Shown here: one piece after another, positions 1 to 9,899 of the stretch | Position numbering within the stretch: position 1 is the stretch's first letter | Layout: each line of letters begins with the position of its first letter | Source of the DNA: Rhabdaerophilum calidifontis | GTDB lineage: Bacteria > Pseudomonadota > Alphaproteobacteria > Rhizobiales > Beijerinckiaceae | Length of the DNA: 58,601 bases | Assembly: GCF_008641065.1 (NCBI RefSeq) | Contig: NZ_VTRS01000011.1 | Span: 1-58,601 of the forward strand | Direction: 5' to 3' | Notes under the pieces: model-generated | The model's database searches: none | The model's input: only the letters and a program-made list of their open reading frames with translations | What the model was told of the DNA's origin: nothing | Program-made: the position numbers and the translations under genes

Positions 1-740
1 GCGGCCGGGCGATGGTCGAGGCCGGGCTGATGACGCGCTGGAACATCGCCGAGATCTACGGCATGCACAACATGCCCGGCCTCCCGCCGGGGCATTTCGC
101 GCTCCGCCCCGGCCCCATCATGGCGGCAACGGCCTATTTCGAGATCGTCGTCGAGGGGCGCGGCTGCCATGCGGCGAAACCGCATGAGGGGGTCGATCCG
201 GTTGTCGTCGGCGCCCATCTCGTCGCGGCGCTCCAGACGATCGCCTCGCGCAATGTCGACCCGATCAAATCCGTGATCGTCTCGATCCCGATCTTCCAGG
301 CGGGCGAGGCCGCGAATGTCATCCCGCAGCGCGCGCTGCTGCGCGGCACGGTTCGGACGCTCGATCCCGATATCCGCGAGACGGTGGAGGCGCGCTTCCG
401 GGCGATCGTCGACGGCGCGGCGCGGATGTTCGGCGCCGAGATCCGGCTCGATTACCAGCGGCGTTACCCGGCGACCGTCAACCACCCGCGCGAGACCGGC
501 ATCGCGACGGACATCGCGCGCGGCGTCGCCGGCGCGGCGGCGGTGAACGCCGATGCCGAGCCGAGCATGGGCGGGGAGGATTTCTCCTACATGCTGCTGG
601 AGCGGCCCGGCGCCTTCATCTTCATCGGCAATGGCGACAGCGCCGGGCTCCACCACCCGGCCTATGATTTCAACGACGAGATCCTCCCCGTCGGCATGCA
701 ATACTGGACCGAGATCGTGAAGGCGCGCAGCGCGGCGTAG
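1..740 (+). CDS. M20-family amidohydrolase/peptidase, C-terminal part (5' partial)
   Basis: The frame is already open at the left edge (first full codon at 3), so the N-terminus lies outside the window and the ATG at 12 is internal. About 245 residues remain of a family that is usually 380-400 long. The segment GMHNMPGLPPG, the dimerisation-domain GRGCHAAKPHEG and the C-terminal SMGGEDFSYMLLERPGAF...LHHPAYDFND match hippurate hydrolase/N-acyl-amino-acid amidohydrolases, which use a dinuclear metal site to cleave N-acyl amino acids or short peptides in the cytoplasm. The gene is convergent with an oligopeptide ABC operon, and this pairing suggests uptake followed by hydrolysis of acylated amino acids or peptides. 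The exact substrate cannot be read from the sequence. Confidence 0.9.
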   Translation, partial: GRAMVEAGLMTRWNIAEIYGMHNMPGLPPGHFALRPGPIMAATAYFEIVVEGRGCHAAKPHEGVDPVVVGAHLVAALQTIASRNVDPIKSVIVSIPIFQAGEAANVIPQRALLRGTVRTLDPDIRETVEARFRAIVDGAARMFGAEIRLDYQRRYPATVNHPRETGIATDIARGVAGAAAVNADAEPSMGGEDFSYMLLERPGAFIFIGNGDSAGLHHPAYDFNDEILPVGMQYWTEIVKARSAA

Positions 741-762
741 GGCGGAACCGGTCTGCCTGAAA

Positions 763-1775
<1,013 letters not shown>

Positions 1776-1779
<4 letters not shown>

Positions 1780-2801
1780 TGTGGCGCCTCCGCGAGATGG
1801 CAGGCGACGCGGTGGCCGGGCTCGACATGCTCCCGCCGCGCGATCGCCGGATGCGGCGCGATCGGCTCCGGCCGCTCGGTGCGGCAGCGCGCGATCGCCA
1901 GCGCGCAGCGCGGGTTGAAGGCGCAGCCGGGCGGAATCCGGTCGAGACGCGGCATCGCGCCGGGGATCTGGACGAGCTCCTCCGCCTCGCTGGCAAGGGT
2001 CGGGATCGCGCCCATCAACCCCTTGGCATAGGGATGGAGCGGATGCTTGACCACGTCGCGGACCGGGCCGATCTCGGCGATGCGCCCGGCATACATCACC
2101 GCAACCCGGTCCGCCGTCTCGGCGATCACGCCCATGTCATGCGTCACCAGCATCACCGCGGTGCCGCGCTCGCGGCACAAGCGGCGGATCAGCGCGATGA
2201 TCTGCGCCTGCACGGAAACATCGAGCGCGGTTGTGGGTTCGTCGGCGATGATGAAATCCGGCTCGGCGCAGAGCGCGAGCGCGATCACCACCCGCTGGCG
2301 CATGCCGCCGGAGAATTCGTGCGGATAGCCGTCGATCCGCCGCTCCGGCGCCGGGATCCCGACCTCGGCGAGCAGATCGATGGCGCGCGCCCGCGCCGCG
2401 CGCGGCGAAAGCCCGGTATGGGTGAGGATGGTCTCGACGAGCTGGTCGCCGACCCGGTAGAGCGGGTTGAGCGAGGTCAGCGGGTCCTGGAAGATCATGC
2501 CGATCCGCCGGCCGCGGATCCTGCGCATCGCCTCCGCCGGAAGATTGTCGATGCGCGCGCCCTCGAGCCGGATCTCGCCGCCGGCGATGCGGCCGGGCGG
2601 CTCGATCAGCCCTATGATCGCCGCGCCGGTGACGGATTTGCCCGCCCCGCTCTCGCCGACGACGCCGAGCACCTCGCCCTTCGCGATCTCGAAGGAGACG
2701 CCGTCGATGGCGCGCAGCACGCCGCGCCGGGTGACGAATTCCACGACGAGATCGCGGACGGAAATGACGGGCTCTGCCATGCCGGGGCCTTGCAGGTTCA
2801 T
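1776..2801 (-). CDS. Oligopeptide/dipeptide ABC transporter ATP-binding protein (DppD/OppD type)
   Basis: A 341-residue ATPase, partner of the downstream DppF-like subunit. It has Walker A GESGAGKSV (about 49-57), FQDPLTSLNP, signature FSGGMRQRVVIALAL, Walker B FIIADEPTTALD and a C-terminal oligo/HPY domain with GCAFNPRCALA. I place the start at 2801 because the ATG there overlaps the TGA of the upstream permease (ATGA, 2798-2801). A second in-frame ATG at 2780 is possible and would remove seven residues. A longer open frame extends upstream to 2903 but lies wholly inside the permease gene and is not credible. Confidence 0.92.
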
Positions 2802-3760
2802 CGCAGCTTCGGGTTGAGCGCGTCGCGCAGCCAATCGCCCAGCAGGTTCACGGCCAGGACGAGGATGGCGAGCGTCGCGCCCGGAAAGGCGACGATCCAC
2901 CAATCCCCCGAGAACAGATATTTGTTGCCGATCGAGATCAGCGTTCCGAGCGAGGGCTGGGTCGGCGGCAGCCCGACCCCGAGGAAGGACAATGTCGCCT
3001 CGGTGATGATCGCCAGGCCGAGATTGATGGTCAGGATCACCAGAACCGGGCCGATCACGTTCGGCAGCACGTGGCGGATCATAATCACCGGCGCCGGCAA
3101 GCCAACGAGCCGGGCGGCGGCGACGTAATCCTTGCTCTTCTCGACCAGCGTCGAGCCGCGGATGGTGCGCGCATATTGCACCCAGAACGACAGGCCGATC
3201 GAGATCACCAGCACCGGGACCGCCGTCTCCTCGCGCGCATGGCCGCGCAGCAGCGCCTGGACGACGCCGTCGATCAGCAACGCGATCAGGATCGCCGGGA
3301 AGGTCAACTGCACATCCGCGATGCGCATGATGATCGCATCGACCCGGCCGCCGAGATAGCCGGCGACGAGCCCGAGCGTGATGCCGATCGCCGCCGCGAG
3401 CAGCACGCCGAGCCCGCCCACCACGAGACTGACCCGCAGGCCGTAGAGGATCGCGGAATAGAGATCGCGCCCCTGATCGTCGGTGCCGAAGAGGAAGCGC
3501 GGGTCGCCGCCTTCCTGCCAGCGCGGCGGGATCGAGGCATCGGACAGGAAGATCTTGGCGGGGTCGAACGGATCGAAGGGCGCGATCAGCGGCGCGAAAG
3601 CCGCGCCGAGGAACATCGCGACCACGATCACGGCCGCAACCATGGTCAAGCCCGAGGCGCGCAGGCTCAGCAGGATATCGGAGTCAATCAGCCGCGCGAC
3701 GCGCCCGCCATGGCCCCCGCCGACCAGCCCCTTGCCCTCCTCCGATGTCGGATGCGGCAT
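2798..3760 (-). CDS. Peptide ABC transporter permease (DppC/OppC type)
   Basis: A 320-residue inner-membrane permease. It has an N-terminal cytoplasmic tail, a first membrane helix around residues 35-58 and then a periplasmic loop (FDPFDPAKIFL). The loop ends in the GTDDQGRDLYSAILYGLRVSL segment, the N-terminal mark of the DppC family. The EAA loop reads EKSKDYVAAARLVGLPAPVI followed by HVLPN, and the region GPVLVILTINLGLAIITEATLSFLGVG is typical. It forms the translocation pore with the DppB-like subunit encoded six bases upstream, and its stop overlaps the start of the ATPase gene. Confidence 0.93.
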   Translation of the reverse strand: MPHPTSEEGKGLVGGGHGGRVARLIDSDILLSLRASGLTMVAAVIVVAMFLGAAFAPLIAPFDPFDPAKIFLSDASIPPRWQEGGDPRFLFGTDDQGRDLYSAILYGLRVSLVVGGLGVLLAAAIGITLGLVAGYLGGRVDAIIMRIADVQLTFPAILIALLIDGVVQALLRGHAREETAVPVLVISIGLSFWVQYARTIRGSTLVEKSKDYVAAARLVGLPAPVIMIRHVLPNVIGPVLVILTINLGLAIITEATLSFLGVGLPPTQPSLGTLISIGNKYLFSGDWWIVAFPGATLAILVLAVNLLGDWLRDALNPKLR

Positions 3761-3766
3761 GGCGTG

Positions 3767-4744
3767 TCAGCTCCTGAGCGCGATCCGCAGCCGCGGATCG
3801 ACAAGGCCATAGGCGAGATCGACGATCAGGTTGATCGTCACGAACAGGAAGCCGATCAGCATCAGATAGGCCGCCATGATCGGGATATCGACATTGTGCA
3901 CCGCCTTGAGGAACAGCAGCCCCATGCCGGGCCAGTTGAACACGGTCTCGGTGATGATCGCGAAGGCGATGATCGAGCCGAGTTGGAGGCCGGCGATGGT
4001 GATGACCGGCACGAGCGTGTTCTTCAGCGCGTGTCCGAAATGGATCACCCGCGTCCGCAGGCCGCGCGCCCGCGCGAACTTGATGTAATCCGTCCGCATC
4101 ACCTCCAGCATCTCGGCGCGCACCAGCCGCATGATCAGCGTCATCTGGAACAGGCCGAGCGTGATCGCCGGCAGGATCAGCGCCCTGAGGCCGGAGCGGG
4201 TGAGCAAGCCCGTCGTCCACCAGCCGCCGAGCGTCACCGTCTCGCCGCGGCCGTTGGAGGGCAGCCAGCCGAGCTGCACCGCGAAAAGATAGATCAGCAG
4301 TATGCCGATCAGGAAGGTCGGCAGCGACACCCCGACGAGGCTCACCGCCTGGAATACGCGCGCGAGCACGGAATCGCGCCTGAGCGCCGAATAGACGCCC
4401 ATCAGCACGCCGACGACCAGCGCGAACCCGGCCGCGGTGAAGGCGAGTTCGAGCGTCGCCGGCGCGCGTTCGGCGAGCAGCCGGGTCACGGGCTGGCGGA
4501 ACTGGTAGGAAATGCCGAAATCGAGCTGCGCCGCGTTGAGGATGAAGCGGCCGAACTGAACCAGCATCGGATCGTTGAGGCCGAGCGCGGCGCGCAGCCG
4601 CTCGACCTCGGCCTGCGGCGTGTCGACGCCGACCATCTGGTTCACCGGGTCGCCGACGAACCGGAACATGGCGAAGGCGATCAGGCCGACCGCCAGCATG
4701 ACGACGACCGACTGCAGAAAGCGCCGGATGACGAAGGCGAGCAT
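3767..4744 (-). CDS. Peptide ABC transporter permease (DppB/OppB type)
   Basis: A 325-residue inner-membrane permease starting MLAFVIRRFLQSVVVMLAVG, the characteristic N-terminal helix of DppB/OppB. The conserved periplasmic segment FRFVGDPVNQMVG and the EAA loop (VMRTDYIKFARARGLRTRVIHFGHALKN) are present, as is PGMGLLFLKAVHNVDIP before the last helices. It pairs with the DppC-like permease downstream. The 67-base gap to the upstream binding-protein gene holds a strong hairpin (4764-4800) that may reduce permease expression relative to the binding protein. Confidence 0.93.
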   Translation of the reverse strand: MLAFVIRRFLQSVVVMLAVGLIAFAMFRFVGDPVNQMVGVDTPQAEVERLRAALGLNDPMLVQFGRFILNAAQLDFGISYQFRQPVTRLLAERAPATLELAFTAAGFALVVGVLMGVYSALRRDSVLARVFQAVSLVGVSLPTFLIGILLIYLFAVQLGWLPSNGRGETVTLGGWWTTGLLTRSGLRALILPAITLGLFQMTLIMRLVRAEMLEVMRTDYIKFARARGLRTRVIHFGHALKNTLVPVITIAGLQLGSIIAFAIITETVFNWPGMGLLFLKAVHNVDIPIMAAYLMLIGFLFVTINLIVDLAYGLVDPRLRIALRS

Positions 4745-4763
4745 GGTCGAGGTTCCCGCTCGG

Positions 4764-4800
4764 CCGGCCGGCGGCGGCGCGGCTCAGCCCCGCCGGCCGG
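4764..4800 (-). terminator. Stem-loop between binding-protein and permease genes
   Basis: A perfect 11-base inverted repeat (CCGGCCGGCGG at 4764-4774 with its complement at 4790-4800) and a 15-base loop lie in the gap after the binding-protein stop codon. There is no clear U-run on either strand. In ABC operons such hairpins commonly protect the binding-protein message or partly terminate transcription, so that the periplasmic protein is in excess. That role is inferred here. Confidence 0.45.
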
Positions 4801-4811
4801 TCCGGCATTCC

Positions 4812-6398
4812 CTATTTCTTGGTCGCCCAGTAGAGCAGCACGGAATTGTCGGCGCGCTGCGAGAGGGTGACATTCAAATTCACGCCCCAGCTCAGCGCCT
4901 GCTGGTGGAGCGGCACATAGGCGAATTCCTTCGTCGTGATCTCGAAGGCCTGCTTGATCAGCGCGTCGCGCTTGGCCGGATCCGCCTCGACGAGGATCCT
5001 GTCGGTGAGCGCGTCGACCTCCTTGTTGCAATAGCCGCCGAGATTGCTCTCGCCGCGCGGCGATCCCTCGGCCCGGCAGCCATGGATGTCGTGCAGCACG
5101 TTATGGCTGTCGAAGGTGCCGGGCGTCCAGCCGAGCAGGTAGAACGAGGTCTTGTAGCCGCCGGCCTTCAGTACCTTGGCGAAATACTGCGCCTTGGGCT
5201 GGGCATTGAGGTTCACCTTCACGCCGATGCGGGCCAGCATGCCGACGATCGACTGGCAGATCGGGCCGTCATTGACGTAACGATCGTTCGGGCAATCCAT
5301 CCCCACTTCGAAGCCATTCGGGTAGCCCGCCTCCGCGAGCAGCTTCTTCGCCCCCTCGGGATCGAATTTCGGGCTCGCGAAATCCTTCGAATGCGTGAAC
5401 AGCGAGGGCGCGATCATCAGCGCCGAAGGCGTCGAGAGCCCGCGCATCACCGAGCGCTGGATCGCGGCCTTGTCGATCGCCATGTTGAAGGCCTGCCGGA
5501 CCCGGACATCCTTGAACGGGTTCTTGCCCTTGACGTTCGATTCGAGCAGCTCGTCGCGCGTCTGGTCATAGCCGAGGAAAATCGTGCGCAGTTCCGGCCC
5601 GGCGAGAACCTTGGCATTGGCCGAGGAATTGACGCGCGGAATGTCCTGCACCGGCACCGGCTCGATCACGTCCACCTCGCCCGAAAGCAGCGCCGCGACG
5701 CGGGTCGCGTCGTTCGGGATCGGGGTGAAGATGATCTCGTCGAGATTGTGCTCCTTCTTGCCCCACCAGGCGGGGTTGACCTTGAACACGGTCTTGACGC
5801 CGGGCTGGTGGCTCTCGATCCGGAACGGGCCGGTGCCGTTGGTGTTGAGCGAGGCATGGCTCGGCGTCGTCGCCGAGGCCGGGGTCGGCGCGGCGGCGTT
5901 GTTCGCCTCCGCCCATTTCTTCGACATGATGTACCAGGTATCCCATTGCGCGTTCAGGATCGGGTTCGGGCTTTCGAGCAGAACCTCTACCGTGTGGTCG
6001 TCGATCTTGGTGAACTTGGCGCCTTTGGGCACGCGGGTCTGGAAATTCGAGCCCGTGGCCCGCACACGGTCGGCCGAGAAGATCACGTCATCGGCGGTGA
6101 AATCCTCGCCGTTGTGGAACTTCACGCCCTTGCGGAGATGAAACACCCAGCGCTTGGCGCCGTCGAGAACCTCCCAGCGCTCGGCGAGGCCGGGGCCGAT
6201 CCTGAGATCCTTGCCGCGCGAGGTCAGCCCCTCGTAGACATGGCCGAGATGGGCATTCGCGGTCGTCTCGTTGAGCGTATACGGATCGAGCGATTTGAGA
6301 TCGCCCTGGTTCGCGTAGCGCAGGGTGACAGCCTCGGCGGAAACGCCTGAAAGCGCGAATGCGGCGAGGGCCGCGAGCCAATGACGTCGGATGGACAT
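4812..6398 (-). CDS. Peptide ABC transporter substrate-binding protein (family 5)
   Basis: A 528-residue periplasmic protein of the DppA/OppA class. The start at 6398 is chosen because it gives a clean signal peptide (MSIRRHWLAALAAFALSGVSAEA, cleavage probably after AEA) and has GGGAGA about eight bases upstream. The open frame continues to 6557 without signal-like content. The mature part begins VTLRYANQGDLKSLDPY, followed by AHLGHVYEGLTSRGKDLRIGPGLAERWE and LRKGVKFHNGEDFTADDVIFS, the standard family-5 signature. It delivers peptides or related ligands to the permeases encoded downstream. The gene is first in the operon and divergent from the nucleotide cyclase gene. Confidence 0.93.
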   Translation of the reverse strand: MSIRRHWLAALAAFALSGVSAEAVTLRYANQGDLKSLDPYTLNETTANAHLGHVYEGLTSRGKDLRIGPGLAERWEVLDGAKRWVFHLRKGVKFHNGEDFTADDVIFSADRVRATGSNFQTRVPKGAKFTKIDDHTVEVLLESPNPILNAQWDTWYIMSKKWAEANNAAAPTPASATTPSHASLNTNGTGPFRIESHQPGVKTVFKVNPAWWGKKEHNLDEIIFTPIPNDATRVAALLSGEVDVIEPVPVQDIPRVNSSANAKVLAGPELRTIFLGYDQTRDELLESNVKGKNPFKDVRVRQAFNMAIDKAAIQRSVMRGLSTPSALMIAPSLFTHSKDFASPKFDPEGAKKLLAEAGYPNGFEVGMDCPNDRYVNDGPICQSIVGMLARIGVKVNLNAQPKAQYFAKVLKAGGYKTSFYLLGWTPGTFDSHNVLHDIHGCRAEGSPRGESNLGGYCNKEVDALTDRILVEADPAKRDALIKQAFEITTKEFAYVPLHQQALSWGVNLNVTLSQRADNSVLLYWATKK

Positions 6399-6716
6399 TT
6401 TCCAGCTCTCCCGGTGGAAACCATATGATTTTTCTGCCACGGCAGCCATATGTGGGAACCTATTCTGCAATATGAATATTCCCGCGCTCTGCCGGCCTGA
6501 CCCCGAGCCTAGACGGGTTCTTCTCCGGCGGTCAACGGTCCGACGCATTTTTGCCATCGCCGCGTCACGTGCCGGGACTTGGCGCCCGGGTGGCTGCCCT
6601 GTCCCTGGCCGTCATCCCGGCCCCTGCCCGCCTGTGCGCCAGCGCACAGCGCGTGCTTGGCCGCACATGCGAGCCGTGCGATCCTCGCCGCGTCGAGCCG
6701 AAAGAGAGACAGGGCC
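6399..6716. promoter_or_regulatory. Divergent control region between peptide transporter and cyclase genes
   Basis: This 318-base gap holds the promoters of both divergent genes. The part next to the transporter is clearly more AT-rich than its surroundings (6420-6485). In it a direct repeat CCATATG occurs at 6421-6427 and 6446-6452, flanking a short inverted repeat CTGCC-AC-GGCAG (6434-6445). An AATAT-G-AATATT element follows near 6470-6480. These look like an operator, but I cannot name the regulator. The remainder (about 6490-6716) is ordinary GC-rich sequence in which I see no gene. Confidence 0.4.
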
Positions 6717-8699
6717 GTGAAACGCAAGATCACCGCGATCCTCGCGGCGGATATCGCCGAATATACCCGCCTGATCGCCGAGGATGAGGAGGAGACCCTC
6801 GCCCGGCTCGAAGCCTGGCGGCAGGTTTTCGACGATTTCATCCACAAGGCCGGCGGGCGCATCTTCAACACCGCCGGGGATGGCGTGATGTGCGAGTTCG
6901 CGAGCGCCGTCGAGGCGACCCGCGCCGCGATCGACATCCAGGAATCGCTGCGGACGCGCAATCTCGCCTATCCGTCGAGCCGGCAGATGCATTTCCGCAT
7001 CGGCATCTCGATCGGCGACGTGGTCGAGCGCGACGGCGACCTGCTCGGTGACGGCGTCAATGTCGCCGCGCGGCTCCAGGCCATGGCGGAGCCAGGCGGA
7101 ATCTGCGTCTCCCGCAACGTGCAGGAGGCGGTGCAGAACAAGATCTCGGTGCCGTTCCGCGATCTCGGCGAGCGCGAGGTCAAGAACCTGCCGCATCCGG
7201 TGCATGCCTATCGGGTCGAGATCAATCCGCGCGCCCGGATCGCGCAGCTGGCGGCGCCGCATCCGCGCACCGAGGCGGGGCGCGGGCTGCCGCTGCGCTG
7301 GGTGGCGGCGGCGCTGGTGCTCGCCGCCTCCGCCGCCGGCGGCGCCCTGCTCGTGAGCCGGACGAGCCCGCCGCCGCGCGAGGCGGCGGACCAGGCCGGG
7401 TCAGGCCGCGACGCGGCGGGGCGCACGGAGGCTTCCCGCATCGAGGCGACGCGGCCGCCGGCCACCGGCCAGACCGCGCCGCCGCGCCAACAGGCGTCGA
7501 TCATCGTGACCGAGGCGCTCTCGCCGGCCCAGGCATTCGAGAAGCTCGCCAAGAGCGGCGGCCTCGTGAAGGATCCGGCGAGCGCACCGGAACTCTATCA
7601 CAATGCCCGTTCCTTCGAGGCGCGCGGGGAATCCGCCGCCGCGCGGCGCGATTACCTCGCGCTCATGCGGCTCGGCGGCGAACAGATCGACCCCGTGCTG
7701 CGCTTCGCGGCGCTGCTGCGCGCGCAGGATGGCCGCGCCGGCGCCCGCGAACTCCTCGGCGAGATCGCGCAGGGCGGCGGCCGCGCCGTCGCGCTCGGGC
7801 AGATCCTGCAATTCGAGGGCGCCGAGCGGCAATCGCGGCTCGTCGCTTTCGCCGAGGCCAACCCGGATTATGCGCCGGTGCATGCGCTGTTGGCGCGCGA
7901 ATTCGGCGAGGCGCGCCAGAACGGCCAGACGATCGACGAGCGGCGGCGCGAACTCGCGGCGTTGCGGCGCTTCCTCGCCGCCGAGCGCGAGGGGCGGCTC
8001 GTGCCCTTCTTCCTCGATCAGAGCGTGCTCGCAGGCTGGCTTGACGAGGCCCGCCGGCGCGAGGCGGCGGCGGCCGGCTTCTTCGCGGCGAACCGCGACC
8101 GGATCGATGCGCAATTCATGCGCTCCAATGCCGGCTGGCTCGTCTCGGTGATCGTGCCGGAAGCCGCGGGCCGGATCGAATACCGGCTTGGCGATGGCCG
8201 GTTCCGGGCGACCGGGACGCTGCAGGTCGCCGATCCGCGCACCGGCCGGCCGATGGCGAACCCCACCTTCGAGCTGCCTGACGCCCAGAACCCGGCCGAG
8301 ATCGCCATCCGCTATCAGGATCAGAACGGCGTCGACAGCGCGGTGACGACGATCAGCTTCGATCCGCGCGCGGTGCTGATCCGCGGCCAGCGCGACATTC
8401 TCGAGCGCTTCACGCAGAGCTGGCTCGCCTTCGGCCAGGGCCACAATGCCGGCTTCCTCTATTTCACCCATCTCCTTTCCTATCGCTGCGCGATCGAGAA
8501 GGCCGAGATCGGCTTCAACGGCGCCGCGCCCGCCGAGCGCCTGCCCATGCCGCCCTGCGACGAGGCCAATCCCCACGCCATTCCGGCGAATGCCCTGCCC
8601 TATCTGCGCCTGAAGCCGGAGATCGAGAGCGCGACGATCCGGATCACCTTCGTCGGCGGCGAGGTTTCCGAGACCAAGACGTTCCTGCGGCCGAAATGA
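6717..8699 (+). CDS. Class III adenylate/guanylate cyclase with one membrane anchor and uncharacterised C-terminal region
   Basis: I choose the GTG at 6717 (preceded by GAGAGACAGG), which gives 660 residues beginning VKRKITAILAADIAEYTRLI, the usual opening of this cyclase group. Asp12 (AADIAEYT) and Asp55 (NTAGDGVMCEF) correspond to the metal-binding pair, and GDGVNVAARLQAMAEPGGI is the catalytic-core signature, so the N-terminal ~170 residues should make a cyclic nucleotide from a nucleoside triphosphate. A single hydrophobic segment (about 189-212) is followed by a Pro/Ala-rich stretch and about 430 residues I do not recognise, probably on the other side of the membrane. The gene appears monocistronic. 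It may sense an envelope or periplasmic signal, but that is inference. Confidence 0.85.
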   Translation: MKRKITAILAADIAEYTRLIAEDEEETLARLEAWRQVFDDFIHKAGGRIFNTAGDGVMCEFASAVEATRAAIDIQESLRTRNLAYPSSRQMHFRIGISIGDVVERDGDLLGDGVNVAARLQAMAEPGGICVSRNVQEAVQNKISVPFRDLGEREVKNLPHPVHAYRVEINPRARIAQLAAPHPRTEAGRGLPLRWVAAALVLAASAAGGALLVSRTSPPPREAADQAGSGRDAAGRTEASRIEATRPPATGQTAPPRQQASIIVTEALSPAQAFEKLAKSGGLVKDPASAPELYHNARSFEARGESAAARRDYLALMRLGGEQIDPVLRFAALLRAQDGRAGARELLGEIAQGGGRAVALGQILQFEGAERQSRLVAFAEANPDYAPVHALLAREFGEARQNGQTIDERRRELAALRRFLAAEREGRLVPFFLDQSVLAGWLDEARRREAAAAGFFAANRDRIDAQFMRSNAGWLVSVIVPEAAGRIEYRLGDGRFRATGTLQVADPRTGRPMANPTFELPDAQNPAEIAIRYQDQNGVDSAVTTISFDPRAVLIRGQRDILERFTQSWLAFGQGHNAGFLYFTHLLSYRCAIEKAEIGFNGAAPAERLPMPPCDEANPHAIPANALPYLRLKPEIESATIRITFVGGEVSETKTFLRPK

Positions 8700-8765
8700 G
8701 CCGCGCCGCCGGCTTGCGCAGCCGGCGGCGATCCGCTTCCATGGCGGGACAGGACGGGAAACGCC

Positions 8766-9899
8766 ATGCTGCCGACAGAAGAACAGCTCATGATCCGCGA
8801 CGCCGCCCGGGACTTCGCGCGCGGGCGGCTGAAACCGCATTCCGCCGAATGGGACCGGGAGCGCCGCTTCCCCGCCGAGGCGCTGCGCGAAATGGGCGCG
8901 CTCGGCTTTCTCGGCATGACGGTTCCCGCGGAATGGGACGGATCGGAGACCGGGGATGTCGCCTATGCCATGGCGCTCGAGGAGATCGCAGCGGGGGACG
9001 GCGCGGTCTCGACCATCATGAGCGTGCACAATTCGGTCGGCTGCAAGCCGATCGCCGCCTTCGGCACGCCGGAGCAGAAGGAGCGTTTCCTGAAGCCGCT
9101 GGCGCGCGGCGAATGGATCGGCGGCTTCGCGCTGACCGAGCCGCAGGCCGGCTCGGATGCCGCGGCGCTCAGGACGCGCGCCCGCGCCGACGGCAACGCG
9201 CATTACATCCTCACCGGCACGAAGCAGTTCATCACCAGCGGGCGCAACGCCGATCTCGTGATCGTGTTCGCTGTCACCGATCCCGAGGCCGGCAAGAAGG
9301 GGATCTCGGCCTTCCTCGTCCCCACCGACACGCCGGGCTATGTCGTCGGCAGGGTCGAGGACAAGCTCGGCCAGCACGCCTCCGATACATGCCAGATCGT
9401 CTTCGAGGAGATGCGCATCCCGGCCGAATTCCGGCTCGGCGCCGAGGGCGAGGGCTACAGGATCGCGCTCGCCAATCTCGAAGGCGGGCGGATCGGGATT
9501 GCGGCGCAATCGGTCGGCATGGCGCAGGCGGCCTTCGAGGCGGCGCGCGATTACGCCCGCGAGCGCGAGAGCTTCGGCCGGAAACTGCGCGACCATCAGG
9601 CGATCGCGTTCCGGCTCGCCGACATGGCGACCGAGATCCACGCCGCGCGGCAGATGGTGCTGCACGCCGCCGCCCTGCGCGAGGCCGGGCGCCCGGCGCT
9701 GACCGAAGCCTCGATGGCCAAGCTCTTCGCCTCCGAGATGGCCGAGCGCGTCTGTTCGAAAGCGATCCAGATCCATGGCGGCTATGGCTATCTCGCCGAT
9801 TACCCGGTCGAGAAGATCTATCGCGATGTCCGCGTCTGCCAGATCTACGAGGGCACGAGCGACATCCAGCGCCTCGTGATCGCGCGGGCCGTGGCGTGA
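8766..9899 (+). CDS. Acyl-CoA dehydrogenase
   Basis: A 377-residue FAD-dependent flavoenzyme that introduces a 2,3-double bond into an acyl-CoA. The N-terminal helical domain ([19 protein letters not shown]) is followed by the FAD/substrate segments [17 protein letters not shown] and [17 protein letters not shown]. The C-terminal family signature is [21 protein letters not shown] and [14 protein letters not shown], in which the Glu of YEGTSD is the expected catalytic base. The length is normal. Its stop overlaps the GTG start of the next gene (GTGA, 9896-9899), so the pair is coupled and probably acts in branched-chain or fatty acid catabolism. Chain-length specificity is not evident. Confidence 0.93.
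   Translation: MLPTEEQLMIRDAARDFARGRLKPHSAEWDRERRFPAEALREMGALGFLGMTVPAEWDGSETGDVAYAMALEEIAAGDGAVSTIMSVHNSVGCKPIAAFGTPEQKERFLKPLARGEWIGGFALTEPQAGSDAAALRTRARADGNAHYILTGTKQFITSGRNADLVIVFAVTDPEAGKKGISAFLVPTDTPGYVVGRVEDKLGQHASDTCQIVFEEMRIPAEFRLGAEGEGYRIALANLEGGRIGIAAQSVGMAQAAFEAARDYARERESFGRKLRDHQAIAFRLADMATEIHAARQMVLHAAALREAGRPALTEASMAKLFASEMAERVCSKAIQIHGGYGYLADYPVEKIYRDVRVCQIYEGTSDIQRLVIARAVA

Noticed and set aside
3071-4870. A 600-codon open frame opposite the peptide permease genes
   Set aside because: Low-complexity Arg/Asp/Gln/His composition typical of the antisense of high-GC membrane-protein genes; no ribosome-binding site or family.
7401-9776. A 791-codon minus-strand open frame across the cyclase and acyl-CoA dehydrogenase genes
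   Set aside because: It covers two certain plus-strand genes and has shadow-type composition.
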